Counted from the stretch's first letter, positions 1 to 12,502 are shown. The stretch is DNA of 64,000 nt from Ailanthus altissimus (GCA_946807835.1 OX327696.1:4538501-4602500), one strand, 5' to 3'. The notes: a model not told the origin generated them from the sequence alone. Numbers and translations: made by a program.

Positions 1-211
1 CCTTTTTTACTATCATTTTCTCTTCAAAAATAATGAATTATTCTCCAGCAAAAAATATTGGTACATATTAAAAAATCGGGGAGAAAAATTATGAAACTAC
101 AACATCATAAGGAGTAGTGACAAATTCCCCTAAATTTAACATAGTTAATCCTCTTAAGCTTTGTAGCCACTTGAATATTACTCTGTTGAAATAAGTTTTT
201 GACTGGTTCAG

Positions 212-3200
212 GCATGCATGGATTCTGGAGTGTTCTACGTAATAAATCATGGAATTAGCAAGGAATTCATGGATGAGGTTTTCAAACAAAGCAAGAAGCT
301 TTTTGCTTTGCCAATGAATGAGAAAATGAAGCTTTTCTGGAACAAAAATTTCCGAGGCTACGTGCCACAGGTGCCAGGAACTGGTGATTATCCAGGTTAG
401 AACCTCTGAATATGTGCACCTATTCCATTTCTTTTGATATGTGTACTTCTGAAACATTTTCTGCTTTTCCTTTTCATGTGATTATAGAGGAAGATAAAGA
501 GTTGTTTGCTGCGGGTGTTAAAATACCTGAAGAAAATCCTGATCCGGAAAACCGTTTCTTTGGCCAATATGTTTGGCCCCCAGCAGGTTATTAACTAGAA
601 CAACTCTTGTTTTCATTGATAATACATTAATTAACTTGAATGACTCATGATGGGTGCTTAGCAATTGATAACGTCGTGTAAATTCTTTAAACAAAATATT
701 TATTATCTTGGCCAACTCTTAAACATTTTTTTATGCCTGATATTTAGATCTTTTGCCTGGATGGAAGGAGACTATGGAGAGATATCTACAAGAAGCATCG
801 TAAGTTCTGAAAAATTATTTTTCTTTTCACTAAAACTTCATTAAATATCAACATTAATAACATGTTTCTCTCTTAATATATACCCTCGGTTTATAGAGGT
901 TCCCTTAACCATTAAAATATTAATAATCATCATAAAAAACAAGAACATTTTAACTATACGACAGTCATATCTTGGGTTTGAACCGACAAAGACCATGTGG
1001 TCTCCACATGGCTCAAGCCGTGTGTTCAAAGATAATACAAGAGTTCTTGGAGTCGTATATATCTTGCCCTGCCCACACAAAATTTTAAAAGCAAGTTGAT
1101 GATGTAAATTCATATATTGTTACAAATATGCTACAACTTATTTGTAAAGGACTGTAGTAACTCTTTAATTTAATCTTTTAATATTTCCAGAGAAGTAGGA
1201 AGAACTGTGGGGAGACTAGTAGCTCTTGCTCTTGGTGTCAATGCTGATTTCTTTGATCAACCAGGAATGCTTGGAGAAGCTAATTTAAACTATTTGAGTT
1301 TTCATCATTATGGAGGTAATTAAATGTAAACATCTTAAAGATATTTCAGGATTTCTAGCACTGTTTCATTTTAATCTTACAGTATTTTTTTTCTTGTATG
1401 TAATTTATAGTTAAGGATAAAGACCCCTCGAAGGAAAAACTTGGAACTGCCGCTCATTCTGATTTTAGTGTAATTACACTACTGGCGATAGATGAAGTCT
1501 CCGGCCTTCAAGTAAGAAAAAGTCTAATCATTTTCTTTAGGGAAAATTACCATTGCCTTCTAAGCGTTTTGATATACATCATTTTTTCTCTAAATGTTTT
1601 AAAACTACCCATTATTTCAGTTTAGAAGATTTTTAGAGGTGAAATGGTATTGAAAAGCAACCAATTACTTTATAAAAAAAAGAATAATAAATAATTCTTA
1701 AAAACTAAAGACAAAAAATAGTATGCATCAAAAGACTTAGGAGGAAATGGTCGTTTTCCCTTGCCATTTTATTTTTATATACTTTGCGAAAACTAAACTT
1801 TTATATATCGTTTATTGCAGATATGCAAAGATAAATTTGCTAAACCTCAAGTATGGGAGGACGTATCACCATTAAAAGGGTGAGTTAATTTATTGGAAGG
1901 GTGTTAATTGCACAGACACTATCCAAATAGATCTTGAATTGAATTATAATTCAATTATATCTTTTGTAGAGCATTTATTGTGAATGCCGGTGACATGCTG
2001 GAAAGGCTCAGCAACGATGCTTTCAAGTAATAGTTCTACTCAATTGCTTGCGGAGTTTAAGCAGCATTATGAGATATTTAGAGAAATTGTCATTTTAATC
2101 TTACGTATTTGTTGAATCACTAGTTAGGTTTCTAATATTTTAAAATTTTGCAATTGCATCTTTTAGGAATGAAAATGATCATGTTTTATAGATTAAAATT
2201 GTAAAAAAAAATGGTTTCAAAAATAAAAATGATAACAAAAATGTTCCTAAAGAACATAATTAGCAATTTTTTAAATATAAGAGACCAAGGGAGTTATTTA
2301 ACAAAAACACCAGAAACAAGGGAGTAATTTAACAAAAACACAAGAACTAAATTATGAATTTCCTAGATATTTTTATATCTAACACTTTTTTATTTGAATT
2401 TGAACCTAGGTCTATACTGCACAGAGTTGTGATTCGCGAAGAGAGATACTCTGTAAGACTAATCAAAACTCATTCTCTCTCCTTTTTTTAATTCTTTAGC
2501 TAAAGTTACTTTTAATTAATGGAGACAGAGAGAGGGGAGAGTGGTCGTGAATGTGAAAGTTGAAAAGGAAAAAAAAAAAAAGAATTTACATGCTCTTCAA
2601 AGGAATCCTGATCAACTTATATAAATGGGTCAAGTACAGTATGGGGAGTTGGGGACTCTATTAGGCTCAAACCGGTGTTAAATTTTTTATTTATAGCATT
2701 TCTTTTTTTGGGAGTTGGAAGTGTTGAACTAACTATAAACAGTTTTCAATAGTTATACAATCACACTTATTACTTAGCTAATATGCTTTTTGCCTTTACA
2801 TATTTCCCTCTTCTTTGGACAGATTACAGTTTTTTGTTGTCCAAGTAATGATCAGGTTATTGAGTGCTTGCCAAATTTCAAGTCGGAAAAAAATCCTCTC
2901 AGGTAATCACTCATCAACTTCAGTACTACTCTATTCCCCCCCCTTTTTTTTGAAAGTCTCCATTCCTTAAAGAGTTTAACTAATTCTGTTTTTGAAATAA
3001 TACTAAGAAATAAAAAGCTTTTTGGATGGTAGTAACTCTTTCTTTAATGTCAGTTTAGTCCCTAATTCTATAAATATATACAAAAATAGTCCTCAATTGT
3101 CCAATATATGCTATATTAGTCTCTGTTAAAGACGAAAATGATAGTTACTCAGGGACTAAATAGTAATAAAAAGTTACCAAAAATGTCCCTACAAAGACTA

Positions 3201-4002
3201 ACATAGTATATATTAAAGAGATAAGAACTAAGTTGATATATATTCATAAAATCAGGGACCAAAATAACATTTCTCCATTATTTAATTGTCATGTCTAATA
3301 CATTTTCCTTAATAAATAAACTCCAATACCAAGAGTAAACTGATGCTTTTAATAAAAAAAAAATTTGAAAAAATATTATTTTCTTTTGTCCAACCTTAAA
3401 TTCAAAAAGAAAACAATTCTCTAAATTTTCATCCGATACCAATCTAACAATTGTATATTTCTATACAGATTATTTAATGCAGATGATCGCACTTTTTTAA
3501 ATACAAATTAGAGAGTTGCACACTATTATTTGGCCTAAAAATGACTTTGTGTTGTACAAAAGCTAAATAATATCAATAATTTTATATTTATATAATTAAG
3601 ACATAAATTTTCCATTGTAATTTATGTGATATTTAATATCTCAATTATTGTATAATTATCACATTAATAAGAATTAAAAGATTAATAATTATTTATCACA
3701 TGTTAGTAAATAATTAGTGACACATTAATTATGATAACAAAATTTGTTTTCCAATTTTATAATATTGCACTACTAAATAATATTGTATAAAGTTAAACAA
3801 TGGTATATAGTTCGAATCTACATTTTAAAAAGTACAGACATCGATACACTAGAATAATTTTTATATTATTTCATACATATTTCTGTAAGTTTATAACTTT
3901 TCAGTCATTGCACTTAATTTTTTCACTAGGTATCCGCCAATCAAATTCGGAGACTATTTTAGCTCTCGCTTTAATAGGAAACCTACTCCTGCTGAGGCAT
4001 AA
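212..4002 (+). CDS. 2-oxoglutarate/Fe(II)-dependent dioxygenase, copy 1 (5' end outside window)
   Basis: Ten exons can be joined in frame: 212-395, 488-586, 748-799, 1191-1315, 1411-1511, 1821-1879, 1970-2026, 2410-2452, 2823-2902, 3930-4002 (290 residues plus TAA). Every intron is GT..AG and all phases match copy 2 exon for exon. The first visible residues are ACMDSGVFYVINHGIS, the N-terminal DIOX_N domain. The Fe ligands are H169, D171 (AHSDF) and H230 (ILHRV), and the 2OG-binding motif is R238-Y-S240, counted from the first visible residue. The family is the plant group of Arabidopsis At1g35190 (annotated hyoscyamine 6-dioxygenase-like or hxnY-like), a soluble oxygenase whose plant substrate is not known to me. 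The missing first exon, about 34 codons by comparison with copy 2, should lie upstream of base 1; bases 1-211 read as the end of intron 1. No stop or frame break is seen, so the gene is probably functional. Confidence 0.9.
1539..1761. repeat. MITE-like inverted repeat in intron 6 of dioxygenase copy 1
   Basis: The left arm begins AGGGAAAATTACCATTGCC and the reverse complement of the right arm begins AGGGAAAACGACCATTTCC. Similarity continues for about 50 bp inward (TTTTGATATACATCATTTTTT against TTTTGATGCATACTATTTTTT). The 223-bp element has no ORF, as expected of a non-autonomous DNA transposon. I could not settle a target-site duplication. Confidence 0.7.
2090..2350. repeat. MITE-like inverted repeat in intron 8 of dioxygenase copy 1
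   Basis: The left arm (TTTCTAATATTTTAAAATTTTGCAATTGCATC, about 2130-2161) pairs imperfectly with the right arm near 2230-2290. The same core, TCTAATATTTTAAAA followed by a CATCTTTTA/CATTCTTT segment, occurs in the inverted repeat of copy 2 intron 5. The right side also holds two copies of a unit of about 31 bp (CAAGGGAGTTATTTAACAA, from 2286 and 2317). Confidence 0.5.
3050..3269. repeat. MITE-like inverted repeat in intron 9 of dioxygenase copy 1
   Basis: The left arm starts CAGTTTAGTCCCTAATTCTA and the reverse complement of the right arm reads TTATTTTGGTCCCTGATTTT. Similarity continues through the ATATATA and TAGTCTCTGTT/TAGTCTTTGTA segments. No ORF is present. The intron is about 1 kb, longer than most others in the gene, which fits this insertion. 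Confidence 0.6.
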
Positions 4003-4107
4003 ACAACAGCTGCAAAAATGCGGATGTCCTGAGAATAAAAAGCTACTGATTGAGATCGGAATATGCGGGAAATTGTTGGACGCCCTACTTACTTAAACGT
4101 GTGTTGT

Positions 4108-4113
4108 AATAAA
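4108..4113 (+). terminator. Putative polyadenylation signal of dioxygenase copy 1
   Basis: AATAAA lies 106 bp after the stop. The surrounding TTGTAATAAAAT is shared with the 3' flank of copy 2, at a similar distance from its stop. Confidence 0.45.
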
Positions 4114-4504
4114 ATTCCTCTCTTTGTGAAATACTTGGGGAAGCTAAAATTAGAAATCCTACATTATAAGGAGATAATAAGCTCCTACTCTACAAATACA
4201 ATAATAAGTTCCTCATTTTCTAGTTGAAATAATTGCAACTTATTTTTTTTCTTTAGATGCTAAGTTATATTTTTTTTCTTTTTTATACAAGTACTACATC
4301 TATAATATCAATGATTATAGTATTAACTTTCAATATAATTAACAACCTTCTTAGACAACTAAAGGAACTAAGTTGGTCTCCTAGTAAATAAAGGAATTAA
4401 ACAACCCTCCCATAAAAACTGGAGGGACTACTTTAGTCTTTGTTAGAATTCGAACTCCTAATTTAAGTTAAGGGTTTTTTAAATTCACTTATCTTTTGGA
4501 GGAG

Positions 4505-5225
4505 CAAAACAAAATAGCTATTACTCATTCTAGTATTGAAGTTAAGCATTGTGCCCTTGATGACACAACCTAGGAGGTTGTTTGACAGTTATAGCTTCGA
4601 GAGGATATGAGTATTTCTCACTCTAAAATTATAAATATTTATTGTAATAATCAAAGTGCTATTTAGATTGCTCATAATAATGTCTTTTCACAAGCGTGCT
4701 AAGAATGTTGAAACGGATTGTTACTTTACTTGGCAAAACTTTTTTTTTTCCAATGTAATATTCAACTTCACTCAATCTCTTCTAATGATCAACCGACTGA
4801 TATCTTCATAAATTCTTTACTTCTTAGCTGCTTCCAAAATCTTGTCTCCAAACTTAAATTACCTTTTATTATGTCATCTTGAGTTTGAAAGGGGACGTTA
4901 GTGAAATTAGTTGTCAGTTAATGACAACTCATGTCAAATTCATTCCCCTTAATCACACTGCAAATTTTCCAAAGTAGATTTTATTTCTTTCTTAGACTCA
5001 AACGTTAGCCTATATAAAAGCTCATTTTGTAAGGAAAATAATATAGTAAAATTCAAAGTTTTCCAACCATTCTCACATTAGGATTTGAGATTTTTTTGGC
5101 TTATTTTAGTAGAAGTGGAATTAATCCTCTATAAATAGACATGAAATCTTTATAATTTTTCTAGCGTTTCATGAATAAGAATTATTCTCTTTGATTTTTT
5201 TTCTTATGGGATTATCTATCTAACA
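4505..5225 (+). mobile_element. Ty1/copia remnant: RNase H tail plus 3' LTR
   Basis: Bases 4505-4880 translate, with stops, as the end of a copia polyprotein: THSSIEVKHCALDDTT (the usual SSTEAEY..LADTT RNase H segment), then YCNNQSAI and IAHNNVF. A purine tract GAAAGGGGA (4887-4895) follows, then a probable LTR from 4896, whose usual TG start is CG here, to about 5225 (TATCTAACA). The upstream part of the element is absent; the dioxygenase 3' flank lies directly beside it. Confidence 0.65.
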
Positions 5226-5972
5226 CTCAGTTATAAAGAAATTGATAAATAGAGAGAAAATATAAATATGAGTCTTATGTATTAGCCTTTGACAAAGCTT
5301 AATTCATAGAAAGTGATAAATTAAATAGAAAATAAATCAAATGACAATAAAGAAAATGAATCACACTTAATATTTAGAATACACAATAAAGGAAATGAAT
5401 CATATTTAATATTTTAAGTCTTGAACGCATTTGATCTCATCCATAGAGTGATAACTACCTCTATTTTAATTATAAGAACCAGCGCTAGTTAAAATATCTA
5501 TCTATCATTGCTTCTACTAGATTCACACCATCAAATTTGCATTAGAGAATTCGTATCTACTTTGCGTAACCATGGAAAAATTTTCAATTAAAAAAATAAT
5601 ATAAAAAAGGCCAGATATACCAAAAAAATTTCAAACTCAAAGCTCTAGCCACCACTACCACTGCTCTAGCAATATTCACCGTCAAGAAACCACACCATCT
5701 GACTTAAAACGTTCTGGCAAAACAACACCACCTTTCATTGCTAGAATAGTTCATATTGAAGCTATTAATCTAACTGGGCGCTGCCTTTTATATCCTATCA
5801 CTTTAGTTTCCACGACACTAATCCAAACCACTTAAAGACTCTCACAAGTCGCTAAACAAATCACACTACCTAAAACCCCTAGAATCTACCTCTAACAATC
5901 GCCAAACATGTAGTTCCTCCACACCGTTGATTAAATGCCTTTCACAGAAGTTGGACCTCACCACCACTACCA
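5226..5972. other. Gene-free stretch with degraded repeat DNA
   Basis: No coding frame is recognised. Bases 5205-5530 resemble 14525-14700 (both run TTATCTAT.TAACAC, then ..AACGCATTTG.., then ..AAAAC/GAACC..), so this is repeat-derived. The last bases, TACCA at 5968-5972, are the target-site duplication of the copia element that follows. Confidence 0.5.
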
Positions 5973-6460
5973 TGTTGTGATTGGTGGCCTTAAGAATCAA
6001 GCAATCGCTAAATTTGACCAGTCGTCAAAATTGACCAGTAGCCAAATTTAGCCAAGTAAGTTGAGTTTAAATTGAACATTATCATTTGCATAGGAGCCTT
6101 ACCACTTTTATAAATAAAATAGCTCATTTTTTGCTTCCATCATCCCAACATTTAGAGAAAAACTCTTTAATTATCTATTTTCTCATATTTTTTAGTTTCT
6201 CCTTATTTATTAAGATAGAAATGTGAGATTGAGGTGTATCTCCTATTTATAAGAAAGAGATATAATTATTATCTCCATGTAATTAGAAAGAGGTTGTAAT
6301 TCTATTTTCATAGTGAAATTATCCTATACTTGCCCCATGATTGTTTACCTCAATTTGTTCGAGGGTCTTTCACGTAAATTTATGTCATTTATTTTTTCTA
6401 GTTTCTCATCTCTACTACATTTAATTAAGATGCTGCTTCAATCTATAATTCTCCTTAACA
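5973..6460 (+). repeat. 5' LTR of copia element
   Basis: Starts TGTTGTGATTGG and ends CTCCTTAACA. It aligns along its length with 10193-10689, for example CATAGGAGCCTTACC and AGAAAAACTCTTTA in both. The two copies differ by many substitutions and small indels, so insertion was not recent. Confidence 0.85.
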
Positions 6461-6462
6461 AG

Positions 6463-6474
6463 TGGTGTTAGAGC
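6463..6474 (+). other. Primer-binding site
   Basis: TGGTGTTAGAGC matches the plant copia consensus TGGTATCAGAGC (complementary to initiator tRNA-Met) at 10 of 12 positions and begins two bases after the LTR. Confidence 0.75.
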
Positions 6475-6624
6475 TTCAAGGCTTTCAGGTAAAGGTATAT
6501 CATATACAGATACTATTTACAAATGTAACTGTTCACGTATACAATACTGTTCAAGTTTATGTTACTTTTCACAGTGAAATAATAAGAGTTGGTTTGAGTG
6601 AGAAGCAGATCATAGTCAATCAAA

Positions 6625-7470
6625 ATGATGGCAATGTATAAGATAGAGGGTTCAATGGGAATAATTTCTCGTTGTGTAAAATAAGAATAATGGTAATCTT
6701 AAAGATTGACTATTACTTGGCAACAATTAGGAACAAACTAACAAGTATATGAAAGATGGAAAGAGATAGATAAAGATGTTATTGCCAATAGCAGATGAAG
6801 TTCTATCAAGCATAACAGAGAAAAAGATGGTAAAGGAGATTTAAGAACTCTGACAATATTGTATAAGGCGAAGTCACTTCATAACAAGTCCTTCTTAAAA
6901 AGAATACTCTACATCTTACAGATGTCAGAATCTATGACGGTAACTAATCGTATCAATACTCTTAATACTTTATTTTTCCAACTTTATATTTAGGGTTATA
7001 ATATTGGGCAAAATAAACATACTGAGATTCTACTCCAAAGTCTTCTAAATTCTTATGAGATCTAATCTTCAGCTTAACCAATAACCTCTTGGTGGACTAT
7101 CTAGTTTTTAAAGATGTTACAGTCTCTGTTCTTGTAGACGAAATCAGGCTTAGAAACAAGGAAGATAAATCAACTAGTTCATAATAAGTAGAGGCTTTAC
7201 CAAAGACTAAAAATAGGTCAGTGACGTACAGCTCTAGTAGGAGTCATAGACAATAAAGATCAAAGTCAATGAGTAAAAAGAATATCAAGTGCTACAACTG
7301 TAACAAGAAAAGGCATTTCAAAAGTAAATATAGATATAAGAAAGGTGCAGAGAAGACTACTGAGTCGCTAAAATCTCAGGGTTGTGTTGCAAGTACTTCT
7401 GATGATTATGACATTTTATACAATGAGGCAATAGCTATTTCTAATGATAGAAAGAAGCTCACTAATGTTT
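6625..7470 (+). pseudogene. copia gag remnant
   Basis: The reading frame starts MMAMYKIEGFNGNNFSLCK, the typical plant copia gag opening. It is broken by stops up to about 7265. Bases 7269-7470 then encode a zinc knuckle, CYNCNKKRHFKSKY, with the C-x2-C-x4-H-x4-C spacing but the last Cys changed to Tyr. Only fragments remain open. Confidence 0.75.
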
Positions 7471-7479
7471 AGATAATAT

Positions 7480-10120
7480 ATTCATTAGCAATATGGCATA
7501 TGACCTCTCGTGAGATTGGTTTCACAATTATAAACCTATCTCTTGAATATCTGTGTTCATAGTTGATGATTATAACTTGGAGATTGCTGGTATTGGCACC
7601 ATCAAGTTGAAGATGTACAATGAAACAGTTTACACTATTTAAGAGGTACAACATGTGAAAGACTTGGAAAAAAACAAATCTGTTGTCTTTAGGATAACTA
7701 GATGAGCTTAGATGTAAAACCTGTATACAAAATAAGATTATAAAGATTGTCAAAGGCACACTTGTGGTAAAGAAGATAAAAAAGATAGCTGCTAACTTGT
7801 TCATGCTTTTGAGGGAAATATATCTAAAGGAGAAGCATCTGTTGCATCAGCTAGTTCTGCAGAATGGATGACAATGTTGTGGCACCAAAAACTTTGTCAC
7901 ATGTCAAATTGAGGTTTAAAAATTCTCTCTCATTAGAAGTTACTTCGTAGACTTAAAAGTATTTCTTTACCCTTTGTGAGCATTGTGTTATAAGTAAATA
8001 GCATAAATTAAAATTAAGTACATCAACAGCTAATAGTAATGACATCTTAAACTTAATTCATTCTAATGTTTAGCAAGCACCGGTTACATCCTTATGAGGA
8101 GCAAAATATTTTGTGTCATTCATTGATGACTTCGCCAAGAGATGTTAGGTTTATAAAATCAGAAGAAAGGTGGATGTGTTTCTTATATTCAAAGCCTTCA
8201 AAGCACAGGTGGAATATGAAACTAAAAACAAAGATCAAGTGTTTAAAGACTGACAATGGAGGAGAATATACTAGTAGAGAATTTGATGCATTTTGTAAAC
8301 AAAAAGGCATTAAAAGATAATTCACAGTGGCATACAATCATCAACAAAATAAAGTTGAAGAGTGGATGAATAGAACTTTACTTTAAAGAACTAGAGCTGT
8401 GTTAAGGACTGTGAGTCTAGCAAAATCATTTTGGGCAGAAGCATTCAATATAATCTGTTATGTGATCATTCGATCTCTATTAATAGCAATTAATCTGAAG
8501 AAACCAATGGAGATATGGATTAGTAAGCCAGCTAATTATTTTAATTTACATACATTTAAAAGTCCTATATACGTGATGTACAACACCCAATAAGTTACAA
8601 AACTTGATCCAAAATTTAGAAAATGTATATTCTTAGGGTATGCTGATGATGTTAAGGGGTATCGTCTGTGGGATTACACTGCCTACAAGGTAGTTATCAG
8701 TAGATATGTGATATTTATAAGAGATAAACTGCAAAAAAAAAAAAAACATGATAGCGCAACAAATGATAAATCAGAAACGACTACAGTTCAAGTGAAGAAA
8801 GAGTTAGAAGAAGAAAATTCTTCTAACGTAGCACTAGAACATGATGAACAAGAACTAGTTGAACTAGAGAAGCCACCTCTTAGACGATTGAATCGAGTGA
8901 GGTTAGCACTGGTTTGGCATTTAAATTATCATATGGAGAGCAATGTTGCATACTATCTTCTAACGGAGTAATGAAAGTCATCAACTTTCCTAGAAATAAT
9001 GAGTAGCTCGGATGCATCTCTATATATAGCAGCAATGCAAGAAGAAATTGAAACTCTATATAAGAACAAAGCATAGGATCTTGTACCACAACTATATAGA
9101 AGGAAGGCCATTGGCAAGAAATTGGTTTATAAGATCAAGCGAAATAGTGATGATCAAAATAGTGACGATCAAATGGAGTAGTATCATGTAAGATTTATGG
9201 TAAAAATGATATATTCAGAAATAAGGTATTGATTTCAATGAAATCTTTTCACCAGTTGTTAGACTCAACACTATTTCAATTATCCTTACTATATATGTTA
9301 CATTTGATTTACATCTAGAACATTTAGATATGAAGACTATATTTCCTTATAGTGATCTTGGAAAAGAAATTTATATACTCAAACTAGAAGGTTTTGCAAA
9401 AGCAAAAAAAAGAGAACTTGGTTTACAAGTTGAACAAATCTTTATATGGTCTCAAATAAACACCAAAGCATTGGTACAAGAGATTTGATTCTTTTATATT
9501 AAACATTGGATACAACAGACTTAGTGCAGACCCTTGTGCCTATTTTAAGAGATTTTATGATAATGAGTTTATTATCTTATTTGTATGTTGATAACTGTTA
9601 GTAACAAGCTCTAACAAAGATCAAGTAACAGAATTAAAGGCTTAGATGACTAAGGAATTTGATATAAAGGACTTGAGACCAGCAAACAAGATTTTAGGGA
9701 TGTAGATTCATTGAGATAGAAGTATTAGAAAGACATAGATTTCACAAAAGAACTACTTGAAAATAAATTTTGCTACGCTTCAATATGCAAGATTGTAAGC
9801 CAATTTCTACTTCACTTCTTATTAATTTTATGTTATCCTCAAGTATATGTCCTAGCAATAAAGTAGAGGGGAATGAGATGTCTTTAGTACCGTATGCATC
9901 AGTAATAAAAACCTTAATATTTGTCATGATTTGTACAAGACTGGATATTGCACAAGCAGTGGGAATGGTTAATAAATTCATGAGCAATCCTAGTAAAGAG
10001 TATTGAAATACATCAAAGAGATCCTAAGATATATTAAAGGTACCTTAGATGCTGCACTATGTTATAAAGGATTAGATTAGTGTAGATCCTCATATAACTT
10101 AATAGAAATATAAGCATCAT
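7480..10120 (+). pseudogene. copia pol remnant (protease, integrase, reverse transcriptase)
   Basis: In order: a post-protease segment WHMTSREIGF (about 7494) with the following NLEIAGIGTIKLKM block, a pre-integrase segment MTMLWHQKLCHMSN (about 7869), the integrase core LKTDNGGEYTSREF (about 8237), the start of RT with AAMQEEIETLYKNK (about 9030), and an RT palm motif YVDN (about 9583) in place of YVDD. RNase H breaks off after RYIKGTLDAALCYKGL. Numerous in-frame stops occur, so no functional product is expected. Confidence 0.8.
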
Positions 10121-10192
10121 GGAGATGGCAAGTGTAGGTGAAAGAATTTAAGGTATAATTATTTTAATTAAGTCTTTAAGTAGGAGAAATTT

Positions 10193-10689
10193 TGTGGTTT
10201 GTGGCCATCAAAATTGACCAGCCAACAACTTTGACCAGTTGCCAAATTTAACCAATCGTTAGAATTGACTAGTCACCAAATATAACCAAGGAAGTTGAGT
10301 TTACATTGAACACTATTACTTGCATAGGAGCCTTACCTCCTGTAAATAGAGAAGCTCATTCTTAGCTTCCATCATACCAAACTTCAGAGAAAAACTCTTT
10401 AGTTATCTATTTTCTCATATTCTTTAGTTTCTCTTTATTTATTAAGAGTGAAAGGTAAGATTGGGGTATATCTCTTATTTATAATAGAGAGATTACTCTC
10501 TCCTTGTAATCAAAGACAAGTTGTAATCCCATTTTCATAGTGAAATTCTCCTATACTTGTCCCGTTATTTTTTACTTCAATTTGTTTGAAGGTTTTTCAC
10601 TTAAATCTATGTGTCATTTATTTTCTCTAGTTTTTCATCTCTACTACTTTAAATTAAGATACTGCTTCAAAACATAATTCTCCATAACA
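10193..10689 (+). repeat. 3' LTR of copia element
   Basis: Starts TGTGGTTTGTGG and ends CATAACA. It is homologous to 5973-6460. The TACCA target duplication follows at 10690-10694. Confidence 0.85.
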
Positions 10690-10694
10690 TACCA

Positions 10695-12268
10695 TAGAGC
10701 TCGCCATTGTTGCCTATATCCAATCCAAGCCTCACTATTCCTTTAACAGTCACCATTCATTGTCAACACTAAACACTGGCTAGGTATTATTACAATTTTG
10801 TCGTTGCATTTGGTTTTAAAAAAATAAAAAAAAATTGGAAACAAAAATAGAAGGATCAAGAAAAAAGGTTGAGGAAAAGAAATAGTGAAAAAGAATTTTA
10901 TAGCATATTCTCGATATAAACGTTTATAGGATGATCAATCATTTGAGGAAATTTGTACTATTGAATATTTTCTTCAATAGTTGAATGAGACTGAACAATT
11001 TCTTGAAGCAATGAAAATTTTGAAAGAACAATGAGTACTATATAGAGCTTTTAAATTGAGGAAGAGTGTTTGAGATTGTTGATTATAATGTAAAATTCTT
11101 AACTTTACAAAAGGAAGAACAAAATTCGATCATAAAATCATATTAAGTGATTCATGTGATTATAGTACATTCCTCTTAATTTTTACATGACATGCCAGGG
11201 TATGGGATTTGTCCATGATTATGTAGTTGAATTTGAAATTATTTTGGCATACATAGTTTGCTGATAGTGAAGAAGTTTTATTGGATAGATTTGTAGAGGA
11301 ACTTTTTGTTAAGTTAAGAAATCAAATGTTTTCATACTTTAATCTATACATTGTCACATGTAATTTCTTTAGCTACTCAGAGCGGATATAAATTTGAAAG
11401 CCCTATTGAAGTGGATATGGATAAAATATAAAAGGGTTAATGAATATATGGTTAAAAAATATATATGAGATTGTGGATAAAAGTTCCTCTAAAGAAAAGA
11501 TTAAAAGGTATGTACGATATTGAAGATGTCCTTAAGCATGAATACTTGTCAAATAGTTTACGCGAAGCAGTAGAATCCATCCTTAATTTAAGCCTTATAT
11601 CTAAAAATCTGTTTAAGTTTATACAGGAAGTTTAAGTTGACAGCACACCAAAGTTAATTGAGATGGTCCAAAGAAATCATATTGAAGACAAGAGGGTTCT
11701 TCTTGACAAATAGTTGGTTGGGAAAATAAAAGTGATTGATGAGTAAATTGAGCATGGTTTAGGGTGTGAAACAAGAGGATTGGAGATAGTTCCTTCCGAT
11801 AAGTCTATATCTTCTCAAATAGTCACGAAGAAAAAGATGAAGTGTTATTATTTTTTAGTTTCGAGGAAGATTAATGAGAAAAGATACAAGTTTGCTTTGA
11901 AAGATTCCTTGTTGCAATTTCAAGATTAATGAGAAAGGATACAAGAATGTTTTAATATTTTTTATTTTAGTTATTTGATTTTTCTATTTTAGTTGGACTT
12001 GTCTTTTTTAGTATTTAGTATTTGAGTTAGTTTATAATTTTAGTTAAATTAGGATTTAAGATTAATTGGCTTATCTTAGTAGGATAGGCTTGTAATGTCT
12101 TTTATTTTTCGAGCGTTTCATCGATAAATTTTCTCCTCTTTGATTTTTTCTTATGGGATTTGATGAGTATACTTTATATTTGTTGTTTTAATCTTATAAA
12201 CTTGATAATTACTCAATTTAAATAAGAATAATTTTTTATGTATGTTAATATTATTTTGAAGAATTTTT
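10695..12268. other. Gene-free degraded repeat DNA
   Basis: This continues the sequence interrupted by the copia element. Bases 12050-12165 (GGCTTATCTTAGTAGGATAG.., CGAGCGTTTCAT.., TTTTTTCTTATGGGATT) resemble 5090-5215, so a related LTR-type sequence is present. A stretch of about 25 bp (CAAGATTAATGAGAAAGGAT) is locally duplicated near 11870-11945. No intact frame or recognisable protein was found. Confidence 0.45.
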
Positions 12269-12502
12269 TGAAATACAAAAATGGTGGAGAGAGAGAAATA
12301 ATGAAAAGAGAATTTTATTCAATTGTATTGTTCTAAATATAGATAAATAATAAGTATATTTATACACATTTATTATACAAGACACAACGGTAACAAAACA
12401 AGTAATGGTAACAAAATACAAAAAGTCAACAATGGTGACAATGGTTACAAACATAATTATTTTTTAAAGTCAATAATGGTTGTTGGTTACCTTATTTTAT
12501 CA
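12269..12502 (-). mobile_element. Probable copia 3' LTR, minus strand
   Basis: On the minus strand a purine tract CTTGAGGGAGGC (from 12514) is followed by TGATAAAATAAGGTAACC and, about 234 bp later, an end in ATTTCA. A TATAAATA and an AATAAA lie inside. The adjoining 12503-12900 repeats CCTCCCTCAAGTTG at 12505 and 12600, so the internal 3' end is itself duplicated. No partner LTR or coding region was found. Confidence 0.5.

Larger units (their letters stand above)
5973..10689 (+). mobile_element. Ty1/copia LTR retrotransposon, both LTRs present, coding region dead
   Basis: The 5' LTR (5973-6460) and 3' LTR (10193-10689) are direct repeats, each TG..CA, and the element is flanked by a perfect 5-bp duplication TACCA (5968-5972 and 10690-10694). 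A primer-binding site TGGTGTTAGAGC (6463-6474) adjoins the 5' LTR and a purine tract TAGGAGAAAT precedes the 3' LTR. The domain order gag, protease, integrase, RT is that of Ty1/copia. Stops and frameshifts run throughout, and most of RNase H is missing, since the polyprotein signal ends near 10120. The element cannot move by itself. Confidence 0.9.

Noticed and set aside
89..457. 122-residue minus-strand ORF
   Set aside because: It lies antisense over exon 2 and the flanking introns of the dioxygenase. The plus-strand exon has family homology and splice sites; the ORF has neither.
3800..4096. 98-residue plus-strand ORF over the last dioxygenase exon
   Set aside because: It is in another frame than exon 10, whose frame gives the conserved YPPIKFGDYFSSRF ending.
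11480..11620. Possible gene fragment (short open stretches, GRLCT-like words)
   Set aside because: I found no coherent protein motif and frames break often. It sits in repeat DNA.
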